Shown here piece by piece: positions 50,778-63,310 of a stretch of DNA of 64,000 bases. Source of the stretch: Acanthaster planci (Eukaryota; Echinodermata; Asteroidea; Valvatida; Acanthasteridae); contig NW_019091369.1 in the NCBI RefSeq assembly GCF_001949145.1, forward strand, positions 2,294,183-2,358,182. The letters are read 5' to 3'. Every line of letters starts with the position of its first letter. The stretch's first letter is position 1. Position numbers and translations under genes: made by a program. The notes under the pieces are model-generated. The model saw only the letters and a list, made by a program, of their open reading frames with translations, was not told the DNA's origin and ran no database searches.

Positions 50778-52849
50778 GTAGGCGAAAACATTCGGACTCA
50801 ACACTTCCAACAGTGGAATTTAATACCACGCCTTTCAAGGGAAGAAAGTTAACATGAAACTTAGAAACAAGTGAACGAAAGACAGTTTTTCATTCCTTTA
50901 GAAATTGAAAGCCAACATCTCCCCAGAGGGAAACTTTTAATGAAATGATTAAAAACTCTTTGTGACAGTATTCAGACGGAAAGGAAACAAAGTGCTCAGG
51001 GAAATGCACCGCACGTTTCTCATTCATTGAGTCCACAGACGGCGCTGCCGTTTTGAACTCAAATATAATACATGCGTGCCATATTAGAAAATGCTCTCAA
51101 ATGGAACGTTGAAGTCTCCATTCTTTCGCTAATGTTCAATTATTTTCGTCGATCTTTGCTCAGTATATTCCAAGCGATAACGAGACGATGCCGAAGACCT
51201 GAGAGACAAAGGAGTTGTTTCCATTGTTGTGTCTGGCCAGCCAAAGGAGTCTTCGATGCTTTGATACGCGACTTCGTCCGTGGTGTTTACCAGCACCGCA
51301 ATCGACGCGTTAGTCGATCAAAACGGAATTGGAAAGTCGCACCATATCGTCGACTTCTCCAGGTCGTCTCTGATGTGGAACAGTGAAGGTTTGGGTACAA
51401 CTGAGTACATGATATCCTCACCTTTGATACTATGGTCTCTACATGGAAGAGACTGATGCTCGCTGGCGGCGCAGTTAAACCTGTATAAATATTAACACGC
51501 CAATGGTCGCCAAGGGCATTTTATCTACACATACAGTCCGGATAATATATTAACATTTCTTATTTATCTGCGGTGAAAGTCGACTTAACGTTTGTTATTT
51601 CAGTTGCACTTAATGAACAGAGTATAATCAGTATTAGGACACGAGTTAATTTGTATAAGCACTGCTTTCGTTTCTTTGTGGTAATCGTATTGCAGCGGGT
51701 TGTCCCGGACTGTACCGTGGTTAAACCATTTTAGCAGCGATTTCATGCCCAGAGTTGCTCAGTCAAGATTTGTCAAAAACCTGTCCCTGATTCTGCTGAT
51801 ATCTGTACATTAATTTCTTGAGGACTACTTTTTGTGCCCGTCCAGTTTGGTGAATCGGTTGTATTGTTGAGTAAAGTGGTTTTCAAGTTGAGGGATGTTG
51901 CCTGAATCTCTATTATTTTCGTTTGGGATAGTTAACTCTCTGTCGTTCGAATCGGGAAGATTATGACACATAGGGAAGTCACTGCGTGTATCCGGTTGGT
52001 AAGTGTGACGTCACTTCAGTTTAAACTACGAACACTGCGCACGTGCAATGCACCTAGGGTTACATGCATTGATCGCCGTTTACATGGAACCGTGGAACTG
52101 GAATTTAACACGCAACTTCAGCGATTGTCCAATGAGAGCCTGCAAATCGTGGCGCATCCGCCTTTGGCGCGAAGTCACTTACGAACCGGATACATACCAG
52201 AGGGAGATGCAGGTCTATCAATAAGAACGTCAGAAAGATCTCCGTGAATTGTGAATTCGGTGGATTTGGTGGCCAAAATTATGGGCGAAGGTGCGAAGAG
52301 AACCGATATGATTAGTTCAATTGTCAATTATCTCATAAATTAGGCTTGGCCTCAAACTATGTGATATAACGCCTTTTATCATCACTGACCACGTGATCCC
52401 GTATTAAACTACGATACATCTTTGGTTTGTTTGATTTTAAATATCGACATTGATATTTTGAATAAATATTTGATGTTAAACTAATAATGTGTTTAGAAAG
52501 ATTCTCTTTGTTGACAACAGATACAGTTAAACTGCTTCTTCCGTGAAAGCCAATCCAGCAATCTCGAGAAACATGCTGGGGACAAAATCTGTCTAAACTC
52601 CAATGGCCCTTGGGATGTCATCCTTAAGTAGCCCATACAGATTGAAAGCGGTTCTAAATTCACTTTTGAAACCTATTTCTTGTCACAGAGAAGAATGTTG
52701 AAAACAACATTTACACAACCCCAAGACAGAAAATTTGATATCAAGCAATCAACCTTGATGACATCTGCTGACTGTCATGACCTCCAACACGTCCGTCCTT
52801 CATGCAATCAGAAAATAAATTCTCGAGTCGGTCTTAATTTAGTCTCTCC

Positions 52850-53135
52850 CGGCGGAACAGCGCGTGCATTCCCGAAATGAAACTTTGGCGTGTCGCGTGG
52901 CCACAAACGGAGATCTCTACGGGCGCAAAGAATCAGAGGAGGGGGGATCAATCGCCGCGACACGGCACGCCACGAAGGTCGTGCCGCTCGATTCGGAGAG
53001 CCGTCGGAGAGCCCACTCAGACAAAAACTCTCCTGGAGCAAATGTGATTGATTGATTGATCTCTTGAAACACCTGGTTGTCTCGCGAGCGAAGGACCAGA
53101 GAGGAAAGGAGCGAGGGCGACCGCGGCGGTGCCGC
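52850..53135. promoter_or_regulatory. CpG-rich patch with TCTCGCGAG, possible promoter
   Basis: Many CpGs in an otherwise AT-rich region, with TCTCGCGAG near 53079 (a known CpG-promoter motif in vertebrates) and a short hairpin CGGCACG/CGTGCCG at 52963-52986. No transcript start can be proven from sequence alone. Confidence 0.25.
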
Positions 53136-55284
53136 CAGATTACCGTAACTAATGTAGCTTAAAGGCAAACAACCATGCACGTTTACATCTTTCATTCTGT
53201 TTACAATAGAAACTAGTAATTCTGGGTCGGACAATTAGAGGAGATAAACCCATGTTCTCCCTTCGATCCCAAAAAGTTAAATATTCAAATTGAAAGGTAA
53301 TTAAAATATAGCAACATTGAACGCTGTATTAGCGAACAGAAACGGAAGGAATTGGTTAAGACGTCAAGCAGCCTGACCTCTAACACTGGAAAAGTATTTA
53401 CATTGGGTAAAATTGGGTAATACTGGGTAAAAGCAAAACCCCAAAGGCTAGAAGATATTTAGAAAAGAAGAGGCAAGGATATTGCCAAAGCCACGCATGT
53501 CTGTGAACCTGGCGCTGGCACCGTTATGCACATGACGTCAAGTTCAACCTCAAGACCTCTGACATTTGGAACAAGATGTTTTTGTCAGAGTAGGCCTACT
53601 AAAGCTTAGAACTGAAGGCAAGAAATTACCCGGAAAACCTACAAGAAACATATCATGAAGCGGGCATATACCAAAGGTGTCATCGGGCGTGTTGCAATGT
53701 GTTTCCTATGGACACCAGTTCGCTCGTGACTTCATCACCAAAAGCATTCCACAGTCACAAGCATTTTTTAAAAATGCGCATGTTACGTCATATTTTTCCC
53801 TAAACAGAATGGTGATACATCCGAGGCGATCTGTCGATAGTAAATATTTAAAAAATAGTAAGTTCTTTCAGCCTTGATGTAGAAGACCAATGCATGGTAC
53901 TGTCGCATTTTATTGACTGTCGAAGCCAGTGAAATGCAATGAAATTTAAAACATCAAAGTTGGGAGTGCACTCAATTTTTCTGCATTTGAATGGAAATTT
54001 TGCATCATGTTTGTCAAGTGTCCAGACTGAACAGAGTTTCAAAAGACTCTGTCGTAGTTACTGATTGTCGACGAGTCCAGGATAGTGTCACTTCAGAATG
54101 GAGAGACGAATGGAGAGGCACTCGCTTCGAGAGCAAAAACAGGACGTGAAAGGCGGGTTAATGTGCAACACGAACCACCCCGAATTGGCGGCTTGCTCGA
54201 GCCATTTGGAGAAGAGATTTATGCAGTGCAGGCCATTATGATAACTTGCGGGGCACTGGTTGTTATGCACAGCTCCACGTTAAAACCTGAAGATGTTCCT
54301 TTGTCCTGTAGCACACGATACATTAGGCTGACGCCGAGTAAAAATGTCAAAGCACTATAGCAGCCGACAGAGATACGCAGCTAAACAGTCGTCGGTGGAT
54401 GAAGTATTTCAGATTTGATATGGCTCTGCAATCTCTTAACCCGAATCGAAAATTTCGTGATTTTGTCCGCGGACTGCAATTCATGCCCCAATTCCTTCGA
54501 AGTCGTTGCGATAAGAACATGTTTTATAGGTTACATCTTAAGCCCTTTCACACGACCCGTACAGTGGGTGTCCCGTCGATCGATTCTTTTCTAAAACCGA
54601 CAACGGGAAAAGGGAAAGCCGGGAAGGAATGGACGGCTTGTGAGAGAGTTCGCCTTCGCTTCGGGCGGGAGATTACTACATGTGCACATATCGGATCCCT
54701 AACTGCAGGGAAACATCTGTCTCTGAATCTGCACAGTATAGTTGACCGAGGCTGCCATGTTTGTGTCATGATGAGAGTGGCATCTCTGTAGCACTCGAAG
54801 TCGAGAAGGGAAACAAAACGCGATACATTACACTCAGACTGCGTTGCTTTATTAATGTCCCACATGCCCAATTCGCAACTAGTTTTGATTGTTTGGACAC
54901 TGACTGTGATGGAAAGATGCCGAGACCTCTTTAACTGTATGTGGTACTTGGGGACCGTTCTCTGGATGTCCATGTTCAGAAACTGGTTCGAAACTGATAT
55001 AGGCTTATTCTATCTTTATGCGTCTTCTCGTGTTCTGTGTCATTTTTCCTCCAGTGTGTGGGCCTACAAGGATTGTGCTTACGTTTCCTCTAAATTCATC
55101 CCTGGAATGTGCATCCAAAAGCAATTCTCTGAAAGAGAACGCAGGATGGTTAACATTCTGACTGTCCCAAGCAGTTGTTCCCTTAAAATGACTTTTTCCG
55201 AGCTGCATTAAATTAGAATCAAAACACAACTCAGTCAACACGCTGAGGCGGACAGGAAGAGGAGCTAAAAGCATACCGGGATCC

Positions 55285-55510
55285 GCGCTGCGCTGAGCTA
55301 TATCCCCGCGGTGTGCGGTGTAGGTGCGACGCGAGAGCCGAAGATGGCTCAGAGAGGAAAAATTCAATTTGCCGGGGACGCATTAAACCAATCACAGAGT
55401 CAGCGAGACGAGGGACAGCTCTCCCTGCTGGTCTGATGGACGCTTCGCTGCCATCACAGACGGGGCCTGCAACCGGTAGGCCGCCCACGGCTCTCTCCTC
55501 AACTTCCTGA
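55285..55510 (+). promoter_or_regulatory. CpG-rich patch with CCAAT and a short ORF, possible first exon
   Basis: A GC- and CpG-rich block. An ATG near 55343 in good context (GAAGATGG) opens a 30-codon frame starting MAQRGKIQFAGDALNQ and stopping before 55440; a CCAAT lies within it. No clear donor was seen. It may be an untranslated or short first exon of an unseen gene, or chance. Confidence 0.2.
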
Positions 55511-58241
55511 GGGGAATGCTCGTAAAAAAAGTTCACATTCCCGCGGTTGGATTATTGGAATCTTGACATACAGATGACAGAGATTTAGGGGGAACAAGAT
55601 TTATATGGCATAGGGCAGAAGTGAGATGTAACAACCAACTGCGCACGGAAAAGGCAACGCAGCATATTGCGATCGAGTTACACTAATCTTGGGGGGTTAT
55701 AGCACCGAAAATGGATCAGGTCGGATAAACAGGTCCAGGTATGCAGAAGGCAGTGTCCTCGGTTCTGTTGGGTTGATTAATGTGAGGACACTCTTCTAGA
55801 ATGTGCTTTTAATTAGAAATGTAACAACAAACATACAAGAAGGCGAAGATGTGCGGCAAATGGCATGAGATGGATTAATTCAATTTGATCGAAACATCTC
55901 AGAAGATTAAAAAAAAGCACTGCAGATGTTTCGAAAAAAATAGTGATAATTTGAAAGTGTTGTTCGCGGGTGAACTACCTGATTGAGAGCACTGAACCGC
56001 AATGACCAACGCCTACCACACAGGACAAGGAAAGAATATAACACAAGATCGATATCCTGCGTGGTCACAATTAAAGGTTGAATTTCAAACTCCAAATCGA
56101 TGCAATAATCAGGAGACGGACCCGTGTGTGCGCAGTCGAGTCGAGTCGAGTCGGGACTACCGACTTGCAGTAATGTTTGGACTACGTGAAATCGGACTCT
56201 TAAGTCAAATTTGTACAGCACGAGTGAATTCGATTATGTCCTTCACAACCCGCCACGACGGTAGAGGGACTACCCTAATATGAGACGAGTCTGAATAAAT
56301 CATCATTACATAAATAATCTCACCGGCGGTATGCCATAAAAATGTAGACGATTACAAAAACACACCTCGGCCCGAAGATATTACCCCGATGCAAAATCGC
56401 GTGGTGGCAATGATTAACGCAGGAATCTTTCTGTCTGCGCACGGAGGTATTGGAAAAGATGGTGCCGCTTTACCAACAGCTGGGAAAACACCTCGTGGGG
56501 CTATATGAGGCGCTTTCGGGCCGGGCTACGCAGGAGCGGTCGCTTCTATGGGCACTTTAGGAACGCCAAGAGAGATGGTCCGGCAGGTCGATATAGAACT
56601 ATTTGTCGGGTCTTTCCGTTACTGGGAACTCAATTAACTATATCAATAAGAAGAAATATAAATAAAGTCTGCCATTTTGGACACTGTTTCTTGTTTAAAA
56701 GTACTTAACGACGTTATTCAGCAACAACCGCTTATTTAGCAACTGATCACATAATTATGGGTTACTTTTAAAAAAAAGAAGGTATCTTCAAACACTCATG
56801 CCAAAAACGTTTTCGTCTAAGTGTTAAAGTGACCGCACTTTGGTTAAATTTCTTCTCGTCTTGATTTAGGCAAGGACGGATAGTGTAACAAAATATACCC
56901 AAATTCTGATGCAGCAAGAATGTCTTTGAATACATGGAACGAACAGGTCCTGCTTTCTCTACACCGCAATGGGAAAAAACACACAACCGAGTGCTTTAAA
57001 TTCGGAGAAACAACCATTAATCTACAGTCGTTTGAACGTCCAAACATACACAAGTCGCGGTTGTAAAAAAACGCAATTACCCCATGGAATACTCTGTAGC
57101 ACACATGCAAATGTTGGGATATGAGCACCCTATCGACAGCAGAATACATTGACATTTACTGTCATATATACGAAGTAACATCCCCCCCTCTCCTCAAAGG
57201 CCAAGTCAGAAACCTCTTGGCGATGTCAGTGAGACAAATCCACGTGTTGAGGAGTCACGTGGATGCGATCACTGACTCAACATCACCGGTGAAAAAAAAA
57301 ACACGCGACCCTTGGTAACCATTATACCAAAGCGATAATGCGGGTTCGAAACTGGCGCGGAACCCTTTCAGTTCACTCTTCCAATGCGTTATTTTCTCAA
57401 AAATAGCTAGAAAAGCCTTCGGGACAAACTGGTTCCCTCTTTAAAGTATGACGACAACTCCAGACACGCACGGGATTCGGAGGAAATTCCATCGGCCGTA
57501 CCTGTCCCGCGATAGCCCCTCGTCACTCAGTCTCAATGCCATCACGCCGGACATTTTTTGGCCAGCTGCACAGCTGCCGTCTCGCCACAGGAGCATCGCC
57601 ATTATTCCCGGTGAATTTTTTAAAGCACCTAAATCTTCATAGGTCTTTGCAACTGTGGACGTGCGCGCCTACGCGAATTGATCTGATACTAATGATATTG
57701 CTTCCATTGAAAAAGAGCGGATAACACTGAAATAAGAAAAACAACGCGGCTGTGAGGATAATTAACTTCAAGTATCACTTCAAGTACACACCGAATCGAT
57801 CTTCTTTGTCAGATGAAAACTTAGCGATTTAATCAGCTTGGGTAAATCATCAGCGATCGGAGATTAAAGGGCAATGTAAGAAACGCTTGTGGTGAGGTTT
57901 CGAGCTTCAGTTGAGACGCATGCTGTGAGAGGAATGCGAAATAACCCCAAAACAGTCTGCTCCTTTCATTACAGTCTGCTGTATGCTCTCCTTTTTTAAA
58001 GAGCTTAATATGAACAGCTTTTACACGTGCACGAGTCTATGGCATGCTCTTGTGGGTTAAGAAATGCGTGTGTGTTTTTTCCAACCAATAATACACATTC
58101 TAGCAGTGACAAAACTGCACACTGAAGGGTGTGTGCTGATTTGCGGTAATGATTTAGAGTTCGCGTTGGATACCATGCACGATATGGGGCCGATGGGTAC
58201 AACCCCACATGTCCAATCCCTATACACACTCTAGACTATTG

Positions 58242-58335
58242 TTACCTAACACATCCCCCTAGATTCCGATTAAACAGTGACCAACACAAAGGCGGGGAGG
58301 GGGTTCTCTCCGCCCCATAATCTTGCATCATATGG
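58242..58335 (-). repeat. Dispersed repeat, copy 2
   Basis: The reverse complement of the repeat at 27813-27930, running from CCATATGATGCAAGA to GATGTGTTAGGTAAC and lacking about 22 bases present in copy 1. The two copies are 30 kb apart in opposite orientation. Confidence 0.65.
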
Positions 58336-59976
58336 AGTGTTGAGCGCGACTGCGTGTCTTTCAGTTTCAGGGCTAAGGAGAATTCGAAAGCATCAACTAA
58401 ATTAAACCTCAAGGATTTTTTTATTTTTGGGGGACCAACCTTGATTGTCAGTTTATTACAGTAAATCCCCAGCAAGGCTTCGTAAAAGTAAATATGAACA
58501 ACACAGAAGGAGCAACATGCCCAAGGTGGTATATTTCCTCGTCTACCAACATCACGTCTGCTGTAGCACAAACTCTTTTCGTAGGAAATGATGCCACTGC
58601 AACAAGGTCTTTCAACGAGGTACGGCCCTTGGGTTGTTAAAGTTTAGAAGATAATATACACGGGGAAGACCTCACGGCCAGATTTAGAATAGGCCTACCT
58701 GGAAAACTGTGTTGTTTATGGTTTACAATTCAGTCCGGTCAAATTTCCCAACGGCTCCTCTGACTTCTTGAGACACGTTTTCTTTCTACACTGACTTAGT
58801 AGATGCTCAAAACAACCAAGACGTCTTCACAACAACGCGCAATTTCCAGTAATTCGCTCAGTAAGGGTCGTTTAAAAACTGTCCACTTTAATCTGGGCAA
58901 ACATTTTGAAAAACCTCCCATCATATGCACTGGCGTGTTTTGTTTCATGGACCGGCTTAATTAAAATCCTTTCTTTCACCGTAAACATGATTAACGTCGC
59001 ATCTGCGCCATTGGAAAACATACCAGACGCGATTCGACATCAATCGAGCTCCCTCATTTCGAACCCCATATTTCATGGTTCGACGCACGACGCCGGCAGA
59101 CGAGCTCCACCGAGTTATTTTGATTCAGGAACGCAATCTTATTGCCGCCGCAAAAAAAACTCCGAGAGTTAATCAGATGGACTTCAATCAAACGTTCGCC
59201 AGGGGGATCAAAGCACGCCATATCTATGTTTAAAGTTGAAACGGTGAAAATAGTCCGGCATCAAGAATAGATAAATCATTCACTAGCTTCAATACCGGAC
59301 TTGACTGCAAAGGAAAACCGTGCACCTCAGCACGAGAAGAAGTAGCACATGAAGCTCAATTTATTGCGGTTAACATAAAAACAATTGTCTAGTATCCGAG
59401 GTTTACATGGTCGACTGGAAAAATTCTACATCTTAGAATTTTGCATTAAAAAAAAACCAGTTAGTCACTCGCTTACAATAGCAGTCACACGACGATGTTG
59501 AATCTACCACAGTAATAATTATTGTATTCAAGACGTATAAGAGTAAAAAGTGCTGCCGAGGAAACACAGCTTTACACTTGAAGATACAAAACAGGCAAGA
59601 CGCATCAGGGTTGTTCTCAAACAAAAATCTATGCAGCCTCGAGATCTCTTCATACAACACTCTAGCCTACGATATTCATGCGACATACTAATTTCTGCAG
59701 GATATTCTTAGGGCAAGTCAGACATTCGACGATAAAAGGCGAAAATGATTTGCATGACGTCAATCATATTTACCATGGGAACAAACACCTCAGCAGCCGC
59801 GGGCACCGGGATGAACGGTTTTACCAAAACCTTGGACTAGAAAGAAGTAAATAAAAACGGCGACACTGCAACTGGAGATTAAAAACTACCGGCCAATGGC
59901 CATTACTAAATAATAAGCCGTATAACATGGTCCCTTACTTTTTAGTGAGACTCTCATTGGGATTAATGATTACCTC

Positions 59977-59990
59977 GTTGCCATGGAAAC
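59977..59990. promoter_or_regulatory. Candidate RFX X-box (GTTGCCATGGAAAC)
   Basis: Matches the RFX half-sites GTTGCC and GG-AAC with a two-base spacer. It lies about 2.8 kb upstream of the start of Popeye gene 2, too far for a typical ciliary-gene X-box unless an upstream exon exists. Confidence 0.3.
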
Positions 59991-60238
59991 GCAGACGTAG
60001 GGCCCAACAGGTAAGCCTTTCGGGACGAGCAGGGCTTCAAATACTCTTGGCGGGGTTTGTTGACTATCTTTTCTGCCGGGCACGTCAATGCATTATGCAC
60101 CGATGACAGGCAAAGCTTCCAAGGAGTGTGTTGATTGCTTTATGCAAATCATAAAGGTCTGGCTCGACTTTGGTTGACGTGGCTCTCGAATGCTCAGGGA
60201 GACACCAAGAACCAAGACCAGAAATGTTATTAATATGT

Positions 60239-60261
60239 AAAAAAAAAAAAAAAAAAAAAAA
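60239..60261. repeat. Poly-A run
   Basis: Twenty-three consecutive A. It could be the tail of a retroposed sequence; no matching body was recognised upstream. Confidence 0.85.
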
Positions 60262-62807
60262 CTAAACTGACATTAGGAAATTGCACTGGACATTTACCAT
60301 TTCCTTTCCGAAGCAAACAACATTGAGAACATTGAGTCATGCCAACGTATGGTCTCCGCGAAGCAGACGTACATTAACCATGCTAGAATGGCAAGATGTT
60401 CATATTCACCTTAAATAACCATTTGCATGCATCTGCTTCTAGTTCTGCCAACACGACAGAGAGGTATACAACTGTGCCTTGTTTAATGAACCCCCACGTG
60501 AGTCTCAGGGAAGCCGATTGTGGCTATGACAGGATACAACGCAAGAAAAGTCGGGCCCCTTGAACTCGCTGAAAAGTTCAGCCAACAGCATGAACGGACT
60601 TCTGGTAGGCAAAGTGCAGCACCTCGAAATGTAACCCGCGTAGACATTCCGACATGGTTGACATGTCAGTGGCACCGTGCACTAATGCAACCAAATATCT
60701 GTCCGCAGAAGAGATCAGGTCACCAGATGGTGTTCACTTTGAGCAGGTTTTAAGGGGGTTTATTGCGGATTTCGGTCCATAAATCCCGTCATCTCCCTAC
60801 ATACTCTCTGGGTTTTCAGGTTTGACTGTTCACCCAGAGTACCACCAGCTTCTAGTTTTTTCTGTATGGACAACGGTCTCTCTAGAGTATTTCATCTGTA
60901 TACCAAGGACAACCATTCACAACTCAAAATTAAATTTCCTCTTCATCAAACTGAAAACAAATGAGAAACTGAGGCTGACAAACTGCTGGTGTTTTCCAAC
61001 GTATTTAACCAATTTCAGCAGCTGCAGATGTCTCGATCACACGGCCAGACACTTGATGCTGCTTATTTAATTCCCAAGGGAAAATAACAAATATTTATAG
61101 TTTCACCTGTAGACATTTATCGGTATCATTTCGTTCTGGCGTCTTTGAAAGATAACTGTGTCTTTCTTTGAATCAAACAAGTGATAAGAGATTCTTCAGC
61201 AAAAATCCTCCAACCAGTTGAAGATGTTGAAAGGGTCAGGGTCTAGTCTTTCAAATCCACTTGATGGATTTCGCAGGAGCGACCGTCGATCGCTGTGCAT
61301 CACAGGGCGCCACAGGGACCCTTGTAGCTCTCGGGACACTTAGCTCAAATTAACGATGGGGTGCAGATTCGACCAGCGCGTTCTGTTTGCCTGCCAATTA
61401 GCGTGGACCGGTTGGGTACACGTAAGAACCCCCCCAACCGCGTGCCTACCAATTTAAGCAGTGGCGCGCCTGGTCTCCGTATAATTACTGCTCACTTTGA
61501 CAAGAGGTGGTTAGTTACGCGCCCGGGAGATTGCCTAAATGAGGGGTTCAATACGGAAGGCAATTTGCATCCAAATTGTTGTCAGCGCTTCTGTAGTGTT
61601 TGTTCTGCGGTATGACTTGAAAAGTGTCGGCTCACGGTGAAGGCGAATGAGAGGTTGGTAGTATTTGATGGAGACCGTTTGAATTAATTAAAAGATGACT
61701 TAAGACGAGGCACTAAAATCAAGAAATTATGTTATGGGATGCATGTAAAATACCTCACAGATTGGCTCCACGTTAAGGCACTGTAACCAAAATAATAATA
61801 ATAAACAAAATACTGTTGTCTGAAAGGTGGAAACACTTTCCTGAAAAGTCCCATCTTGTAACAAGGAACAAGCTTCATACATTCTCACAAGTACACTAAC
61901 GTAAAAAGGCCAAAATCAATCAGCACCAGACTTTATGTTCAGTCAAATTTGCTGGGACAAAGGTTGCAGAACACCGCGCTTGCAGGCAAAGTATCGACAA
62001 GATCTTTCGCTTTTTTTCCCCCCGGGGAAAATAATTGAACAGAACAAGACTAATCAGGCCAATATCGTGACACTCAAGGATCCTCTTCAGACCGGCTGGC
62101 GCGACCTTTCACCTCAGCCGACAATCAAGGGTTCCCGCGTTCCATTCGCATCACTGCCATTCCTTTCTTCGCAGAGTCACGCACTGAATCGCTGCATCCG
62201 CGGAGACAAGTGTCATATACCTTGATGGACTAGATCCATATCGCTACGTAGAGTAAAAAAAAAGACATCCACCGAGGGAAGGGTGTCTGGCTATGTTTTA
62301 CATCAGTAGGTATGCCTGTGTGTTTATGTAATGAGGCGCTCAGTCATCTGAGCGTAGACTACACTTAGCGCCCGCACTGGGCCCAGTGAGACACGGCGAA
62401 ACGTAACCGTGTCCACAGACTGTGTGCACCGGGCGGTTTAATAGTGCTATCGTACCCCGACAGCACTTCGGACTGGAGAAAATAGCAGCGACGCACTTTC
62501 TGGCGTGGGTCACTCAACGCTATACCTGCAATCTTCACACGACTCACCTGCTCGGAAAGTACAATTTGTGGCGTGGCGTGTTGTCATTTTAAGGATCGTC
62601 GTATATCTTTAGATTTTGCAATACGATGAGCAGACGGGTTGCTGTATCATTGATAAACCCGTACGTATCTTATTAGATTTACAGATTGTTTGACTTATAG
62701 CGATATTTCAAATGTAGACCATAACGATAGACGTGCGATGCCCTGCGTACACCGGACTGTCACTAAATGGTACAGTATTTCAAATCTAAAGGGATAGGGT
62801 CCGAATA

Positions 62808-63310
62808 ATGGTGGCTCAGCAAATGTTGAACAACGGCACCAACGGATGGGTCAACGGACCGATCTCTTGCGACGGCTGGCAGCAAGCCCAGCACGCTGTC
62901 TACCAACTCGGCTGCTTCATCATCGTCAACGGGTTCCTGGTGCCGCCCACGGTGGGCATCTACCAGGCCCTCTGGCTCCGCGTCTGCCTGGTGCTGGGCC
63001 TCTTCTGCCACGTGCTGTGGGCCGGGCCCGCGCTCTGCTGGCCCGACGGCCTGGCCTGGCAGCTGGCTGCCTTTCTCGCCAACGTGGCCCACCTCGTCTA
63101 CCTAACCTACCTGACCTACCCTGTGACCTTCGACGAAGACGTCCAGAAGGTCTACGAGGCCCTCTTCAAGCCCTTCAACGTCTCCCGACAACAGTTCCGC
63201 GTCATGCTGGAGAGTGGCGGCGACATTTACGAGCTGGACCGGACGGGACACTACGCCACAGAGGGCCGTACCAGAACAGATAGGGTTCTGTCACTGCTGA
63301 TATCAGGAAG
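62808..63310 (+). CDS. Popeye domain-containing protein, second of tandem pair (first coding exon)
   Basis: An in-frame TAA at 62787 precedes the ATG at 62808. The exon encodes 167 codons plus two bases and ends at GGAAG|GTAGGA, the same place and phase (2) as exon 1 of the first Popeye gene. The N-terminus has an N-G-T glycosylation sequon (Asn 9), then three hydrophobic spans (about 31-48, 54-72, 84-103) and the start of the Popeye domain (FDEDVQKVYEALFKPFNVSR, HYATEGRT, LSLLISGR). The cAMP-binding motifs would be on the next exon, beyond the window. The extracellular end is about 30 residues shorter than in the first gene. The exon is much more GC-rich than its surroundings. Family assignment is secure; the orthologue is not. 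Confidence 0.85.

Larger units (their letters stand above)
50858..58241. other. Intergenic or 3' region between the two Popeye genes, part 1
   Basis: No exon is supported, although the last exon of Popeye gene 1 may lie here. Two CpG-rich patches stand out (about 52850-53135 and 55285-55510). TGACGTCA sites occur at 52006 and 53533, a short GATT tandem run at 53045-53060 and a GAGTC tandem run at about 56135-56153. Confidence 0.45.
58336..62791. other. Intergenic stretch upstream of the second Popeye gene
   Basis: No supported gene. It has an A run (23 bases) at 60239-60261, an X-box-like GTTGCCATGGAAAC at 59977-59990 and a TGACGTCA at 59755-59762. The promoter and any leader exon of Popeye gene 2 should lie here. 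Confidence 0.45.

Noticed and set aside
51072-51386. 104-codon ORF as the last exon of Popeye gene 1
   Set aside because: No similarity to Popeye C-termini seen and no phase-matched acceptor recognised.
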